The translations under genes were made by a program, and so were the position numbers. Of a DNA stretch of 64,000 nt, positions 30,775-40,130 are shown one piece after another. The DNA is taken from positions 1 to 64,000 of the forward strand of contig JALOLA010000006.1 in the NCBI GenBank assembly GCA_025456205.1, given 5' to 3'. Within the stretch, counting starts at the first letter, position 1. Each line of letters opens with the position of its first letter. Source of the DNA: Acidobacteriota bacterium (lineage in GTDB: Bacteria > Acidobacteriota > Aminicenantia > UBA2199). The notes under the pieces were generated by a model. It did no database searches. It saw only the letters and a program-made list of their open reading frames with translations, and was not told the origin of the DNA.

Positions 30775-31627
30775 TTTTATCGGCCAGGACGATGTCCTGG
30801 GAAGAGAGAAAGTGGCCGCGCCCGCTCCAGGAGCCATAGCGGACAGGCTCGCGGATAACCAGGCCGGCTTCGTGGTACATGGTGCGGATCGTGGCTTCCT
30901 CGTGGGCGATGCTGGCCTCGGGCAGCTTGGGGTCGATGGCCAGGCTGGAGCCGAAGGGATGGCGGAAACGGCTGTTCATTTTTTCCAGGCGCCCGCGCGT
31001 TTCCCCGTCCAGCAGGAAATAGGTCGTCAGCAGCCGGCCGCCGGGCCGCAGGACCCGCGATATCTCCCGGAGATAATTCTCGATGTCCTGGATCAGCATG
31101 TGGGTGAACACGGAGGTGAGAAAAACGAAGTCGAACTGTTCGCCGGCGAAGGGGAGGCGGAAGGACGCGGCTGCCAGCCGCCCCCCGGGGTTGGTCTGTT
31201 GGTTGAGCACGTCGACATGCTGGAAATTGAAGCGCGGGAAGCGGGGGGTGATGTTCTTCCGGCACCAGGCCACTTCAGCCGGCGCGATGTCGAAGCCCTC
31301 GTAGCTTCCCGTATCATCGAGATAGGTGGTCAACGGGATGGCCATGCGGCCGACGCCGCAGCCGACCTCCAGCACTTTCTCGGCGGGGCGCAGATGGCCG
31401 AGCTCGATGAAGTATTGGAGGAACTCGCGGCCGATGGCCGCGAAATCGCCGTCGCCCACCGTCATCAGCGAGCGGGGCGGTTGCAGGCCGTCCCTGCCCG
31501 GGCGCAGGAGAACCGCCAAGTCTTGGGGAAGATAGTACAGCCGCCGCAGCAGCGGGAAGCGATAATAGCCCCGGCGCAGGAGCGACTGCATCCCGGCCGG
31601 GAGATATTTTCGCGCCAGCCTCTTCAT
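30755..31627 (-). CDS. Class I SAM-dependent methyltransferase
   Basis: KVLEVGCGVGRMAIPLTTYLDDTGSYEGFDI; FVFLTSVFTHMLIQDIENYLREISRVLRPGG. Confidence 0.88.
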   Translation of the reverse strand: MKRLARKYLPAGMQSLLRRGYYRFPLLRRLYYLPQDLAVLLRPGRDGLQPPRSLMTVGDGDFAAIGREFLQYFIELGHLRPAEKVLEVGCGVGRMAIPLTTYLDDTGSYEGFDIAPAEVAWCRKNITPRFPRFNFQHVDVLNQQTNPGGRLAAASFRLPFAGEQFDFVFLTSVFTHMLIQDIENYLREISRVLRPGGRLLTTYFLLDGETRGRLEKMNSRFRHPFGSSLAIDPKLPEASIAHEEATIRTMYHEAGLVIREPVRYGSWSGRGHFLSSQDIVLADKNGSRQR

Positions 31628-32736
31628 TTGCAGCTGGAGATGATCGCGGCGATCCTTTCCTGGTCGGCTTTTTCGATATAGGGGTGCATGGGCAGGCTGA
31701 ATATCTCCCCGGCGATCCTTTCGGCAACGGGGAAATCGCCCTCGCGGTAGCCCAGGTGGGAGAACGCCTCCTGCAGGTGCAGGGGGATGGGGTAGTAGAT
31801 GGCGGTGGGGATGCCGTTCTCGCGCAGCCTGCGGATGACTTCGTCGCGGCGGGGGTGCAGCACCGAGTACTGGGCCCAGGCGGAGACATTCCCGGGCAGG
31901 ATCCTGGGAGTTTTCACGGCCCCGACCAGAAGTTGGTCATAGCGGGCGGCCGCTTCCTGGCGCATGCCGATCTCCTCAGGGAAGATCTCCATCTTGGCCA
32001 GCAGCACCGCTGCCTGCAGCGAGTCCATGCGGCCGTTGATGCCGACGCGCACGTTGGTGTACTTGTCGGCGCCCTGGCCGTGCACGCGGATGGAGAGCAG
32101 GCGTTCGAGGGTGTCCTTGTCGCTGGTGAAGATCATGCCGCCGTCGCCATAGCAGCCCAGGGGCTTGGCCGGGAAAAAACTGGTGCCGGCGACACGGGCC
32201 AGGGCGCCCGCCTTCCTGCCCTCCTGGCTGGAGCCGAAGCTCTGGGCGGCGTCCTCAAGAACAAACAGCCGATGCTTGTCGGCGATGGCCTGGATGGCCT
32301 TGTAGTCGGCGGGCTGGCCGAAAAGGTCGACAGGCATGATCCCCCGCGGCGTGAGCTTTTTTGCGGCAATGGTTTTTTGGACCGCTTTCTCGAGACTTGC
32401 CGGGTCGATGTTGAACGTTTCCGGATCGATGTCGACGAATACCGGCGTCGCCCCGGTGAGGGCGACGGCGCCGGCGCTGGCGATGAACGTGAACGTGGGG
32501 ACGAAAACGGCGTCGCCCGGGCCCGTTTTTTCGGCCATCAGGGGCATGAGCAGGGCGTCGGTGCCGCTGGCGACCGAAACCGCATGGGGCATGCCGACAT
32601 AGGCGGCGAGCTTCTGCTCGATCTCCTGGATCTCCGGGCCCAGGATATACTGGCCATGGTCCAGGATCTTCCGGAACCCGGCCTCGATCTGGGCGCGGAT
32701 CCGCTTCTGCTGTGCCGCCAGGTCGATGAATTGCAT
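31624..32736 (-). CDS. DegT/DnrJ/EryC1/StrS family sugar aminotransferase
   Basis: MPHAVSVASGTDALLMPLMA; VDIDPETFNIDPASLE; FFPAKPLGCYGDGGMIFT. Confidence 0.94.
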   Translation of the reverse strand: MQFIDLAAQQKRIRAQIEAGFRKILDHGQYILGPEIQEIEQKLAAYVGMPHAVSVASGTDALLMPLMAEKTGPGDAVFVPTFTFIASAGAVALTGATPVFVDIDPETFNIDPASLEKAVQKTIAAKKLTPRGIMPVDLFGQPADYKAIQAIADKHRLFVLEDAAQSFGSSQEGRKAGALARVAGTSFFPAKPLGCYGDGGMIFTSDKDTLERLLSIRVHGQGADKYTNVRVGINGRMDSLQAAVLLAKMEIFPEEIGMRQEAAARYDQLLVGAVKTPRILPGNVSAWAQYSVLHPRRDEVIRRLRENGIPTAIYYPIPLHLQEAFSHLGYREGDFPVAERIAGEIFSLPMHPYIEKADQERIAAIISSCK

Positions 32737-32951
32737 GGTCTGTCTCCTTAGTTGGTCGATCGCTTCGCTGTCACGCCGCGCCTGGCGGCCTGGAGCGTTT
32801 TCATCCTAAGCTGCCGCCGCTGAGCATTGCCGGTCCGACGAATAGGCATGCTGAAACATTGGCTCAAGCCGGTCCGCAAAGATGATACCTTATTTGGCCG
32901 GGCTTGGCAATTTGGCTTGGGCCGTGATCGGGACCGGCCGGAGGGGGATTT

Positions 32952-33938
32952 TCACTGCTGGGGTTTTTGGAAAACAGCGAGAACATAGTCGCTGGAGATC
33001 TCGCCGCTGGCCATGAGCTGGTCTTCCCTGGCGAAGCATGCGCTCAGGATCCCGCTGGCGGTTTCGTCCTCCTGCAGGTAGTGGTGGGCGATGCCGTGAA
33101 ACACCAAACAGGAGAGGGTGCCGCCCTTCTCCCTGATCTCCAGCGGCAGGAACATTTCCTTGAGCAACGGCAGGATGAGCGAGGATTCGGCCGCCTCGGA
33201 GGGATCGGCCAGCAGCATGCGCAGACGCCCCGGGGCATCGATCCTTTTCTTGACCCTGCCGTCCTCCCAGCGCCGCCGGTAGGCCTCCGGGATCGCGCCC
33301 AGCAGTTCATTGGCCGCCCGCAGCTGTTGCCGTGTCCATTGGAAGCGGGAGGGGCCGACGAACTCGTTGATGACCAGCAGGCCGCCGGGCTTGAGCATGT
33401 CCCGTATCCCTGCCAGCGCCCGGCGCATGGGATAGAAGTGATGGAGCGCTCCTTCGGTGATCACCAGGTCGTAGGCGCCGGCCACGGCCATGGAGCCCAT
33501 GTTGCCCACCTGGAAGTTCAGGATGCCCTCCAGGCCTTCTTTCCCGGCCGCCTGGCGCGCAACGTCGATGCGCGGCGCCGAAAGGTCGCAGGCGTCGATG
33601 CGCCGGAAGAGGCCGGTGCGGGCCCAGCGCATCTCGTTGCCGCCGCAGCCGCAGCCGGGAGAGAATGCGGTCAGCCCCGCCTTTTCCTGCAGAAAGCGGC
33701 GGCGGATGTATTCGACATGGTCGATCCCTCCGTCCCCGGAGATCCTCTGGTTCCAGCGCCGCCGCAACTGGGGGATGTTCCAGGCGTTCAGCGGCGGTCC
33801 CTGGGTGTGCTGCCAGGCGCAACGGGTCCGCTCGCGGGCGTTGCGCCCCACCTGCCGCAGGGCCCGGCGCCACTCGCCATGCATGAGCTTGTCCCAGAGC
33901 CGCAGCAGGTCGTGGAAGCCGATCCAGTTATTAAACAT
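32952..33938 (-). CDS. Class I SAM-dependent methyltransferase
   Basis: AFSPGCGCGGNEMRWARTG; YDLVITEGALHHFYPMRRALAGIRDMLKPGGLLVINEF. Confidence 0.82.
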   Translation of the reverse strand: MFNNWIGFHDLLRLWDKLMHGEWRRALRQVGRNARERTRCAWQHTQGPPLNAWNIPQLRRRWNQRISGDGGIDHVEYIRRRFLQEKAGLTAFSPGCGCGGNEMRWARTGLFRRIDACDLSAPRIDVARQAAGKEGLEGILNFQVGNMGSMAVAGAYDLVITEGALHHFYPMRRALAGIRDMLKPGGLLVINEFVGPSRFQWTRQQLRAANELLGAIPEAYRRRWEDGRVKKRIDAPGRLRMLLADPSEAAESSLILPLLKEMFLPLEIREKGGTLSCLVFHGIAHHYLQEDETASGILSACFAREDQLMASGEISSDYVLAVFQKPQQ

Positions 33939-34082
33939 TACCCTAATATACTAACAAAACGAGAAATCATTGGCAAACAGCCCTGAAGATGCCCGGCGAC
34001 AAAAAATGTCACTTTGAATGACTTTTATTGGCACAAATACTGGCAGCGCCGGCCAAGGTGGCGGGATAATCAGGGTATACGC

Positions 34083-34100
34083 TTGGCATTAAAATTGCTT
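34083..34100 (+). promoter_or_regulatory. Sigma-54 (-24/-12) promoter of pilin 1
   Basis: TTGGCATTAAAATTGCTT; GG and GC separated by 12 as in TGGCACG-N4-TTGCW; 46 nt from T of TGGCA to ATG. Confidence 0.75.
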
Positions 34101-34129
34101 CATTATATTGAATCCTTAAGGAGGTTTTC

Positions 34130-34597
34130 ATGAACAAAAAAGGTTTTACGCTCATCGAATTGCTGATCGTCGTTGCCATCATCGGCATCATCGCCGCGAT
34201 CGCAATTCCCAACCTTCTGGTTGCCCTGCAGAAAGGCAAACAGAAAGCGACCATGGGTGACATGAAGTCGATCGGCAGTTCCATCGAATCCTACATCACC
34301 GACTGGTCGTTTGCTCCCCAGATAGGTGCAGGTCCCATTTCTGCTCTCGCGGCTAACTGGTTCCAGCCCTTCTACATCAAGATCCTGCCGCAAACCGATG
34401 GCTGGGGTACGGTGTTTCAGTATGATAACAGCGATATCGCTGTTGGCGGCGACTTGTATTCGGTCATTTCCTATGGCCGTGACAAGGGTGACTCCGGCAC
34501 GACCGGCCTGTACAACGTCGCTTCTCTTTCCGATTTCAACAACGACATCTACTTCTCCAACGGCATCTACACCGTAGGTCCGCAGGTCAAGAGATAA
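34130..34597 (+). CDS. Type IV pilin-like/GspG-like prepilin (paralogue 1)
   Basis: MNKKG|FTLIELLIVVAIIGIIAAIAIPNLL class III signal; RBS AAGGAGG; DGWGTVFQY...YSVISYGRDKG. Confidence 0.92.
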   Translation: MNKKGFTLIELLIVVAIIGIIAAIAIPNLLVALQKGKQKATMGDMKSIGSSIESYITDWSFAPQIGAGPISALAANWFQPFYIKILPQTDGWGTVFQYDNSDIAVGGDLYSVISYGRDKGDSGTTGLYNVASLSDFNNDIYFSNGIYTVGPQVKR

Positions 34598-34620
34598 CCA
34601 CCCTGGACCGGTTCAGCAAA

Positions 34621-34655
34621 AGCGGCTGGAAGCTCATTCCGGCCGCTTTTTTTTT
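34621..34655 (+). terminator. Rho-independent terminator/attenuator between pilin 1 and the first Wzy-like gene
   Basis: AGCGGCTGGAA - GCTCA - TTCCGGCCGCT followed by a run of 9 T. Confidence 0.8.
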
Positions 34656-34656
34656 A

Positions 34657-36060
34657 TTGCTGAATTTTTCGGTGAGCGAGGCCAGGGGGCTGTTTTTTTC
34701 GCGCCTGGCCTTTTTCTCCCTTTTGCTGGCCTTGTTCGCGCTCTGCCGCCGCGTGCCGCTGGAAAGGATCCTGGCCCCGATCAGCGGCGGCATCGCCCTG
34801 ATCCTGTTCACCTACGGCATCATCCAGAAATTCCTCATTTTCCCCATGATCCTGGAACAGCTCGCCGCCGGGCCTTCCTTTTATGCCCATGCACTGCGCG
34901 TACGCGTCGCCTCAGGGAGGATTTTCTCCATATTCCCGCTGCCCACTCTCTATGCCATGGTGTGCGGACTGTTGTTGATTTTTATCATTCATTTCCTTTA
35001 CCTTTCCCGGGGGGTGGCGCGGTTGTTCTGGGGAGGGTTGTTCATCCTTGGCGCCTTCAACCTGGTCCTGACCCAGTCTTTCGGCGGCATTCTTTTTTTC
35101 ACGGTCGGCGTCCTGTTTTATCTTTTCACCCTGCGCAAGTTCAGCGCCAGGCTCCTGGCGCCCCTGCTCATGCTCCTGGCCCTCGTCCTTTTCCTGGTCA
35201 CAGCCCTGCGTTTTTCCGATGCCCGGGAATTGACCCCGGCCAGGCTGCGCTTCGCCAACTGGGCGCAGGCCGGCCGCCTGATCGCCCAGTCCCCATTGCT
35301 GGGCGTGGGGCTGGGCAATTATGAAACTTCGATCACCCCCCTGGTGCGTCCCGACGAGCCCCCATCCATTTACGCCCATAATTTTTTCCTGCAGATGGCC
35401 GCCGAGACGGGGGTGCCCATGTTCCTCCTGCTGGCCGGCCTATGCCTGCCCTGGCTGAAGGCCAACCTGCCCCGCTTCGTGAAGCCCGAGAACGCGCTGT
35501 TCGCGGCGGCCTGCGTCCTGCTCCTGTTCTTCAACCTGTTCGATGTGGGCAACTACTTTTTCGCGGCCGGGATCAGCTTCGCGGTGGTTTTTTCCCAGGT
35601 CGCCCGCAGCGAAGCCCGGATAAGGCCCTTTCATGTCGTTGCCGTTTCCCTGCTGGCTGTGGTGCTGCTGCTCCAGGCCACTGCCGCGGGCCGGCAGCGG
35701 GCCGGCGATGTAGCGCTCCACCGCAATGAAGCCCAGCGGGCGGAAAACCTCTACCGCGCTTCCCTGAAGCTCGATCCCTTTTCTTATCGGCCTTGGCTCG
35801 GTCTGGCGCAGATCGCCTGGGAGAAGAACGATATTGCCGCCGTGGAGGCGCACCTGGCGCATGTCCTGCGCATCCATCCCGGCCAGGCGTTCGCCAATTA
35901 CCGCGTTTCACAGATCGCCCAGCGCCGCGGCGCCTACCTGACCGCCCTGGCGCACGCCCGCCGGGCGGCCCTCGCCAACAAGAGGAACAGTGAGTACCAG
36001 AGGTGGCATGACCATATTCAAGGCAATCTCGCCCAGCAGCCAGCGCTTTCAGGAAATTGA
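34657..36060 (+). CDS. O-antigen ligase/Wzy_C-type membrane protein with C-terminal TPR-like region
   Basis: Multiple TM helices; loop GRLIAQSPLLGVGLGNYETSITPLVRPDEPPSIYAHNFFLQMAAETG; TPR-like C-terminus. Start uncertain; frame is open upstream through the hairpin, GTG at 34675 also possible. Confidence 0.8.
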   Translation: MLNFSVSEARGLFFSRLAFFSLLLALFALCRRVPLERILAPISGGIALILFTYGIIQKFLIFPMILEQLAAGPSFYAHALRVRVASGRIFSIFPLPTLYAMVCGLLLIFIIHFLYLSRGVARLFWGGLFILGAFNLVLTQSFGGILFFTVGVLFYLFTLRKFSARLLAPLLMLLALVLFLVTALRFSDARELTPARLRFANWAQAGRLIAQSPLLGVGLGNYETSITPLVRPDEPPSIYAHNFFLQMAAETGVPMFLLLAGLCLPWLKANLPRFVKPENALFAAACVLLLFFNLFDVGNYFFAAGISFAVVFSQVARSEARIRPFHVVAVSLLAVVLLLQATAAGRQRAGDVALHRNEAQRAENLYRASLKLDPFSYRPWLGLAQIAWEKNDIAAVEAHLAHVLRIHPGQAFANYRVSQIAQRRGAYLTALAHARRAALANKRNSEYQRWHDHIQGNLAQQPALSGN

Positions 36061-37831
36061 GTTTTCCCTCCTCCTGGGCTGGGCCCTGCTGTACCCCGCC
36101 AAGATAGGGCATTCCTATTATTTCGGGTTCATGTGCCTGCTGGCCGCTTTTGCGCTGACAAAGGCGTTCGCCCTGAAGAATATCGCCCTTAATCGCTTTT
36201 CCCTGTTTCTCCTGGCCTGCAATTCCGTTTTCATCTTCGCCGCTTATTTTTCCCCCTATCCGTACAGATCACTCCTTTTTGTCGCCGATATCGTGATGCT
36301 CTCGCTCTGGGCCGTTCTTCTCTTCCTGGAAAGGAGTGATACCGGGCGCTACCTGCGCCTGGCGGCGTGGATCATCTCCATTTCTTCGCTGGCAGTGACA
36401 ATAGCCTTTGCCCTGCGGGGCGGGATGCTGCCGGCATCGCCCTGCTTCAGGAACCCCATCCTGCAGGGCATCGCCTCGGCAATGGCCGTGCTGGTCTTCC
36501 TTCATGCCCTGTTGAAGCGCTACCGCCATGCCGATGCTTCCCTGCTGGCGCTCAACCTGGCCGCCGTGGTCATCAGCGTCTCCAAGGCGGCTTTTCTGGG
36601 CCTGGCCGTCTTCGCCGCGGCCATGGTCCTCCATTCGCGGCGCCGCTGGCTGCCCTGGCTGGGCGCCCTGCTGCTTCTCCTGGCGCTGGTCCCCAATCCC
36701 CTGCGGCGCGCGGTGACCCATTCCCTGAGCCACGACCCCTATGTTTTCGATCGCCTGGACATCTGGAGCATGTCGGCGCGCATGTATCGCGATGAGCCGC
36801 TGACCGGCATCGGCCCCGACCTCTTCAGCGCCGCGGCGCCGCGCTTCAATTTCGCCCAGGACAAGGGGGCGTCGCGCTATGGCAAGGTCCCGGAATCGCC
36901 GCACAGCGACTTCTGGAAGGTCATCGTCGAAAACGGGCTGCCCGGGCTGCTCATGGTACTGGCCGGGCTGTTCCTCGCCATCCGCGCCATGCTCTCGCCG
37001 TCCTGGTTCGAGCTGCCCAGGTTGCTGCTGGCGTTCCTGCTGGCCCAGATGCTGCTCTTCAATTTTGTCTTCAACCCGTTTTTTCTGCTGCTCTTCTTCC
37101 TGCTCCTGCGCGATCTTCTGCCGGCCAGGCAGAGGTTCGTCTCTCCGTCTCCCCTGGCGCGGCTCGCTTTCGCGCTCCTGCTCCTGTTCGCGCTGGTCGT
37201 GCTGTACCTGTGCCCCCTGGTCGCGGATCGCTGCCTCGAAAAGGCGGCGGCGGAGACGGACATCGCGCGCCGCTTCGCCCTGCTGCAGCAGGCGGAATTG
37301 TTCAGCCCGCTGGCGGAACGGCCGCCCCTGGCCAAGGCCGAGGTCCTGCGCGTCTTTGCCGCCAGGACCGGGAACATCGGGGCCTGGGCCGATGCCCTGG
37401 AGAGCGCGCGCCGCGGCCAGCGCCTGAACCGCTACGGCATCGATGCCCTGGTCGCGGAATCCACCCTGCTGCGGGAGTTCTTGGGGGAAAGGGTCCGCTA
37501 CCCGGCCCTGGGAGAAGAGATCCTGGCGCCGTTGCGCCGCGCCGAAAAGCTCAACCCCTTCAATCCGTTCATCCGCCTGCAGCAGGCCGCTGTATTGCGC
37601 GAGTTCGGCCGCACCGCCGAGGCCCGCCGGCTGGCGCAGGCAGCGCTGGACCTGGAGCCGGATTACGCGGCAGCGCTCGTGTTCCGGCACGAATTGGCCG
37701 GGCTCGCGGCGGATGACCCGGCGCTGCAACAGCGGCTCGCTGCGATCCGGGAAAAGGGAAAGCGCCTGCGTAGCCGCCCCGGTTCTTACCTGTTCAACCT
37801 CTACCGGCTGCCGGAGGGGAGCGGACGATGA
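36008..37831 (+). CDS. Second O-antigen ligase/Wzy_C-type membrane protein with TPR-like C-terminus
   Basis: MYRDEPLTGIGPDLFSAAAPRFNF...PESPHSDFWKVIVENGLPGLLMVL; overlaps the preceding gene by about 50 nt. Confidence 0.78.
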   Translation: MTIFKAISPSSQRFQEIEFSLLLGWALLYPAKIGHSYYFGFMCLLAAFALTKAFALKNIALNRFSLFLLACNSVFIFAAYFSPYPYRSLLFVADIVMLSLWAVLLFLERSDTGRYLRLAAWIISISSLAVTIAFALRGGMLPASPCFRNPILQGIASAMAVLVFLHALLKRYRHADASLLALNLAAVVISVSKAAFLGLAVFAAAMVLHSRRRWLPWLGALLLLLALVPNPLRRAVTHSLSHDPYVFDRLDIWSMSARMYRDEPLTGIGPDLFSAAAPRFNFAQDKGASRYGKVPESPHSDFWKVIVENGLPGLLMVLAGLFLAIRAMLSPSWFELPRLLLAFLLAQMLLFNFVFNPFFLLLFFLLLRDLLPARQRFVSPSPLARLAFALLLLFALVVLYLCPLVADRCLEKAAAETDIARRFALLQQAELFSPLAERPPLAKAEVLRVFAARTGNIGAWADALESARRGQRLNRYGIDALVAESTLLREFLGERVRYPALGEEILAPLRRAEKLNPFNPFIRLQQAAVLREFGRTAEARRLAQAALDLEPDYAAALVFRHELAGLAADDPALQQRLAAIREKGKRLRSRPGSYLFNLYRLPEGSGR

Positions 37832-37854
37832 TCCGGGCACGGCAAGGCGGGGGT

Positions 37855-37872
37855 TTGGCAGGAATTATGCTT
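37855..37872 (+). promoter_or_regulatory. Sigma-54 (-24/-12) promoter of pilin 2
   Basis: TTGGCAGGAATTATGCTT; correct GG-GC spacing; 46 nt from T of TGGCA to ATG, same as for pilin 1. Confidence 0.72.
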
Positions 37873-37901
37873 AATAAATCATGGATGCATAGGGGGTCCC
37901 G

Positions 37902-38369
37902 ATGAAGACTAAAGGTTTTACTCTGATCGAGTTGCTGATCGTCGTTGCGATCATAGGGATAATTGCCGCTATAGCTATCCCCAATCTTTTGGTGGCTATG
38001 CAAAAAGGACGCCAGAAGTCCACCATGGCCGACATGACCTCGATCGGGGGCGCCATCGAATCCTACCTGGTCGACTGGGCCATCGCCCCCGCCTCCGGGG
38101 CCACCGATGTCACGGCTTTGAACCAGAGCTGGTTCTGCCCTTTCTACATCAAGCTTTTCCCCTTGCAGGACGGCTGGAACACCACCTTCGCCTACCAGGC
38201 CGGGGAAGGGATGGATTTCGATTTCTACTCGGTGATGTCCTGGGGGAAGAACAAATTCGATGACGGCATGGCGGCCGGTGAATACCCGGTTCTGACTTTA
38301 TCCGACTTCAACAACGATCTCATTTATTGCAATGGCCGCTTCACCTTGTCGCCCATCGTTAAGAGATAG
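37902..38369 (+). CDS. Type IV pilin-like/GspG-like prepilin (paralogue 2)
   Basis: MKTKG|FTLIELLIVVAIIGIIAAIAIPNLLVAMQKGRQKSTMADM; same 155-aa length and similar C-terminus to pilin 1. Confidence 0.92.
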   Translation: MKTKGFTLIELLIVVAIIGIIAAIAIPNLLVAMQKGRQKSTMADMTSIGGAIESYLVDWAIAPASGATDVTALNQSWFCPFYIKLFPLQDGWNTTFAYQAGEGMDFDFYSVMSWGKNKFDDGMAAGEYPVLTLSDFNNDLIYCNGRFTLSPIVKR

Positions 38370-38433
38370 CGATTAAAAAAAGTCGCCCTGGCGGGTGGTC
38401 CGGCGCGCCCGTTGGTTTCGCTACCGCCGCTGG

Positions 38434-39111
38434 TCAGTCGATCTCGGCCTCCAAACGAACGAAAATATAGGGCGAGCGATAGTCGTTGGTGCGGATCTTG
38501 ACCATGTTGTTGAACGTCCCTTTTTCGAACGGGGTGAAGGTGAGGATGATCTCGGTGCTCTGCCTGGCACCGACGGCGTTGGTCTTGAAGGCCAGCGACA
38601 CTTCCGGGCTGCTGCTCACCTCGAGGATGCGCAGGTCGAGGTTGCCGAGGTTGCTCAGGTTGAGCTTGCGCACGTAGGCCTTGCCGCTGGCGACTGCACC
38701 GAAGGGGATGTGGCCGGGCTTCATGTCGGCCTGGGCGAAGTCCTTGACGAAGACGGTGCCGCTGACGGCCAGGCGCGTCTCCGCCATGTCGGGGTCGTTG
38801 CTGTTGACGGTGATGGTCTTGATGACCTTGCCGTTGTAGCCGCTGGTGTTGAACTTGCCCGCGATCGTCCCTTTCTCGCCGGGCTTGTATTCCTTCTTGG
38901 CCAGCGCCGCCGTGGTGCAGCCGCAGGCCGGGATGATGTTCTTGATGATCAGCACCTCGTCGCCGCTGTTCTCGAATTCGAAAACGATGTCGATGGTCTT
39001 GCCGCTGGCCACCTGCCCGAAATCGAAGGTGGTGCTCTTGAACTTGATGGCCGGCTTGGCGAACAGGGCGGTGGAAGCCAGTAAGAGAGCGATGATCATG
39101 ATCTTTTTCAT
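38434..39111 (-). CDS. DUF1573 domain-containing secreted protein
   Basis: Signal peptide; [44 protein letters not shown] overlap with lpxD stop. Confidence 0.9.
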   Translation of the reverse strand: MKKIMIIALLLASTALFAKPAIKFKSTTFDFGQVASGKTIDIVFEFENSGDEVLIIKNIIPACGCTTAALAKKEYKPGEKGTIAGKFNTSGYNGKVIKTITVNSNDPDMAETRLAVSGTVFVKDFAQADMKPGHIPFGAVASGKAYVRKLNLSNLGNLDLRILEVSSSPEVSLAFKTNAVGARQSTEIILTFTPFEKGTFNNMVKIRTNDYRSPYIFVRLEAEID

Positions 39112-40130
39112 TTTTCCTCCATTTTTGCGATCTTTTTCTCGAGCAGCCGCAATTTTTCCCGCATGGCCGCCAGGTTCCTGGCCAGGACCATGTTCTTGCG
39201 CCATTCGCCGATCTCCTGGTGTGGGATGCCGGCAACGATCGTCCTGGACTTGATCGTGCCGGTGACGCCCGACTTGGCGGCGATCATCACGCCGTCGGCG
39301 ATGCGGATATGGTCGGCGACGCCGACCTGGCCGCCCATGATCACCTGGGCGCCGACGTGCGTCGAGCCGGAGATGCCGGTCTGCGCCGATATGGCGCTGT
39401 CGCGGCCGATGTGCACGTTGTGGCCTATCTGCACCAGGTTGTCCAGCTTGACATTGTCCTCCAGCACCGTCTCCTCGATGGTCGAGCGGTCGATGCAGGT
39501 GTTGGCGCCGATCTCGCAGCCGTTGCCGATGATCACCCGGCCCACCTGCGGCACCTTCACCGCGGCGCCCTCGGCGGTGCGCCCGAAGCCGAAGCCGTCG
39601 GCGCCGATGACCGCGCCGGGGTGGATGATGACGTTGTCGCCGATCGCCACGTTCTCGCGGATGACGGCATTGGCGTAGATGAGGCAATCGCGGCCGATGA
39701 CCACGTCGTGGTAAATGACCGCGCCGGAATGGATCTCGCTGCCGGCGCCGACGCGGCTGCGCTCGCCGACGAAGGCGCAGGGACCGATGCTGACGCCGGC
39801 GCCCATCTCGGCCGTGGCGGCGACGCAGGCGCTGGCGGCGATCCCCTGCCAGAAGGGGCGCCGCGGATGGAAATGGGCCAGCAGGCGGGCGAAGGCCAGG
39901 TGCGGGTCGGCGACAAGGACGAGGTTGGCGTAGGCGATGGAGCTGTCCGCGGCCACGATCAGCGCCCCGGCGCGCAGCGCGGAAACGTCCGCGTCCGCGC
40001 GGCCCCTGGCGACAAAAGCGATATCGTGCGGCCCGGCCCGGTGCAGGGCCTGGATGCCGCTGATTTCCAGGGCGCCGTCGCCCCGCCATTCACCGCCGAC
40101 CAGGGCGGCGATCTCTTTCAGTTCAGGCAT
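39108..40130 (-). CDS. lpxD: UDP-3-O-(3-hydroxyacyl)glucosamine N-acyltransferase
   Basis: Hexapeptide repeats; [37 protein letters not shown]. Confidence 0.95.
   Translation of the reverse strand: MPELKEIAALVGGEWRGDGALEISGIQALHRAGPHDIAFVARGRADADVSALRAGALIVAADSSIAYANLVLVADPHLAFARLLAHFHPRRPFWQGIAASACVAATAEMGAGVSIGPCAFVGERSRVGAGSEIHSGAVIYHDVVIGRDCLIYANAVIRENVAIGDNVIIHPGAVIGADGFGFGRTAEGAAVKVPQVGRVIIGNGCEIGANTCIDRSTIEETVLEDNVKLDNLVQIGHNVHIGRDSAISAQTGISGSTHVGAQVIMGGQVGVADHIRIADGVMIAAKSGVTGTIKSRTIVAGIPHQEIGEWRKNMVLARNLAAMREKLRLLEKKIAKMEEK

Noticed and set aside
34061-34078. Alternative sigma-54 site TTGGCACAAATACTGGCA near 34050
   Set aside because: GG-to-GC spacing is 13 rather than 12; the 34083 site fits correctly.
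38370-38433. Terminator between pilin 2 and the DUF1573 gene
   Set aside because: A-run/T-run present but no convincing stem on either strand.
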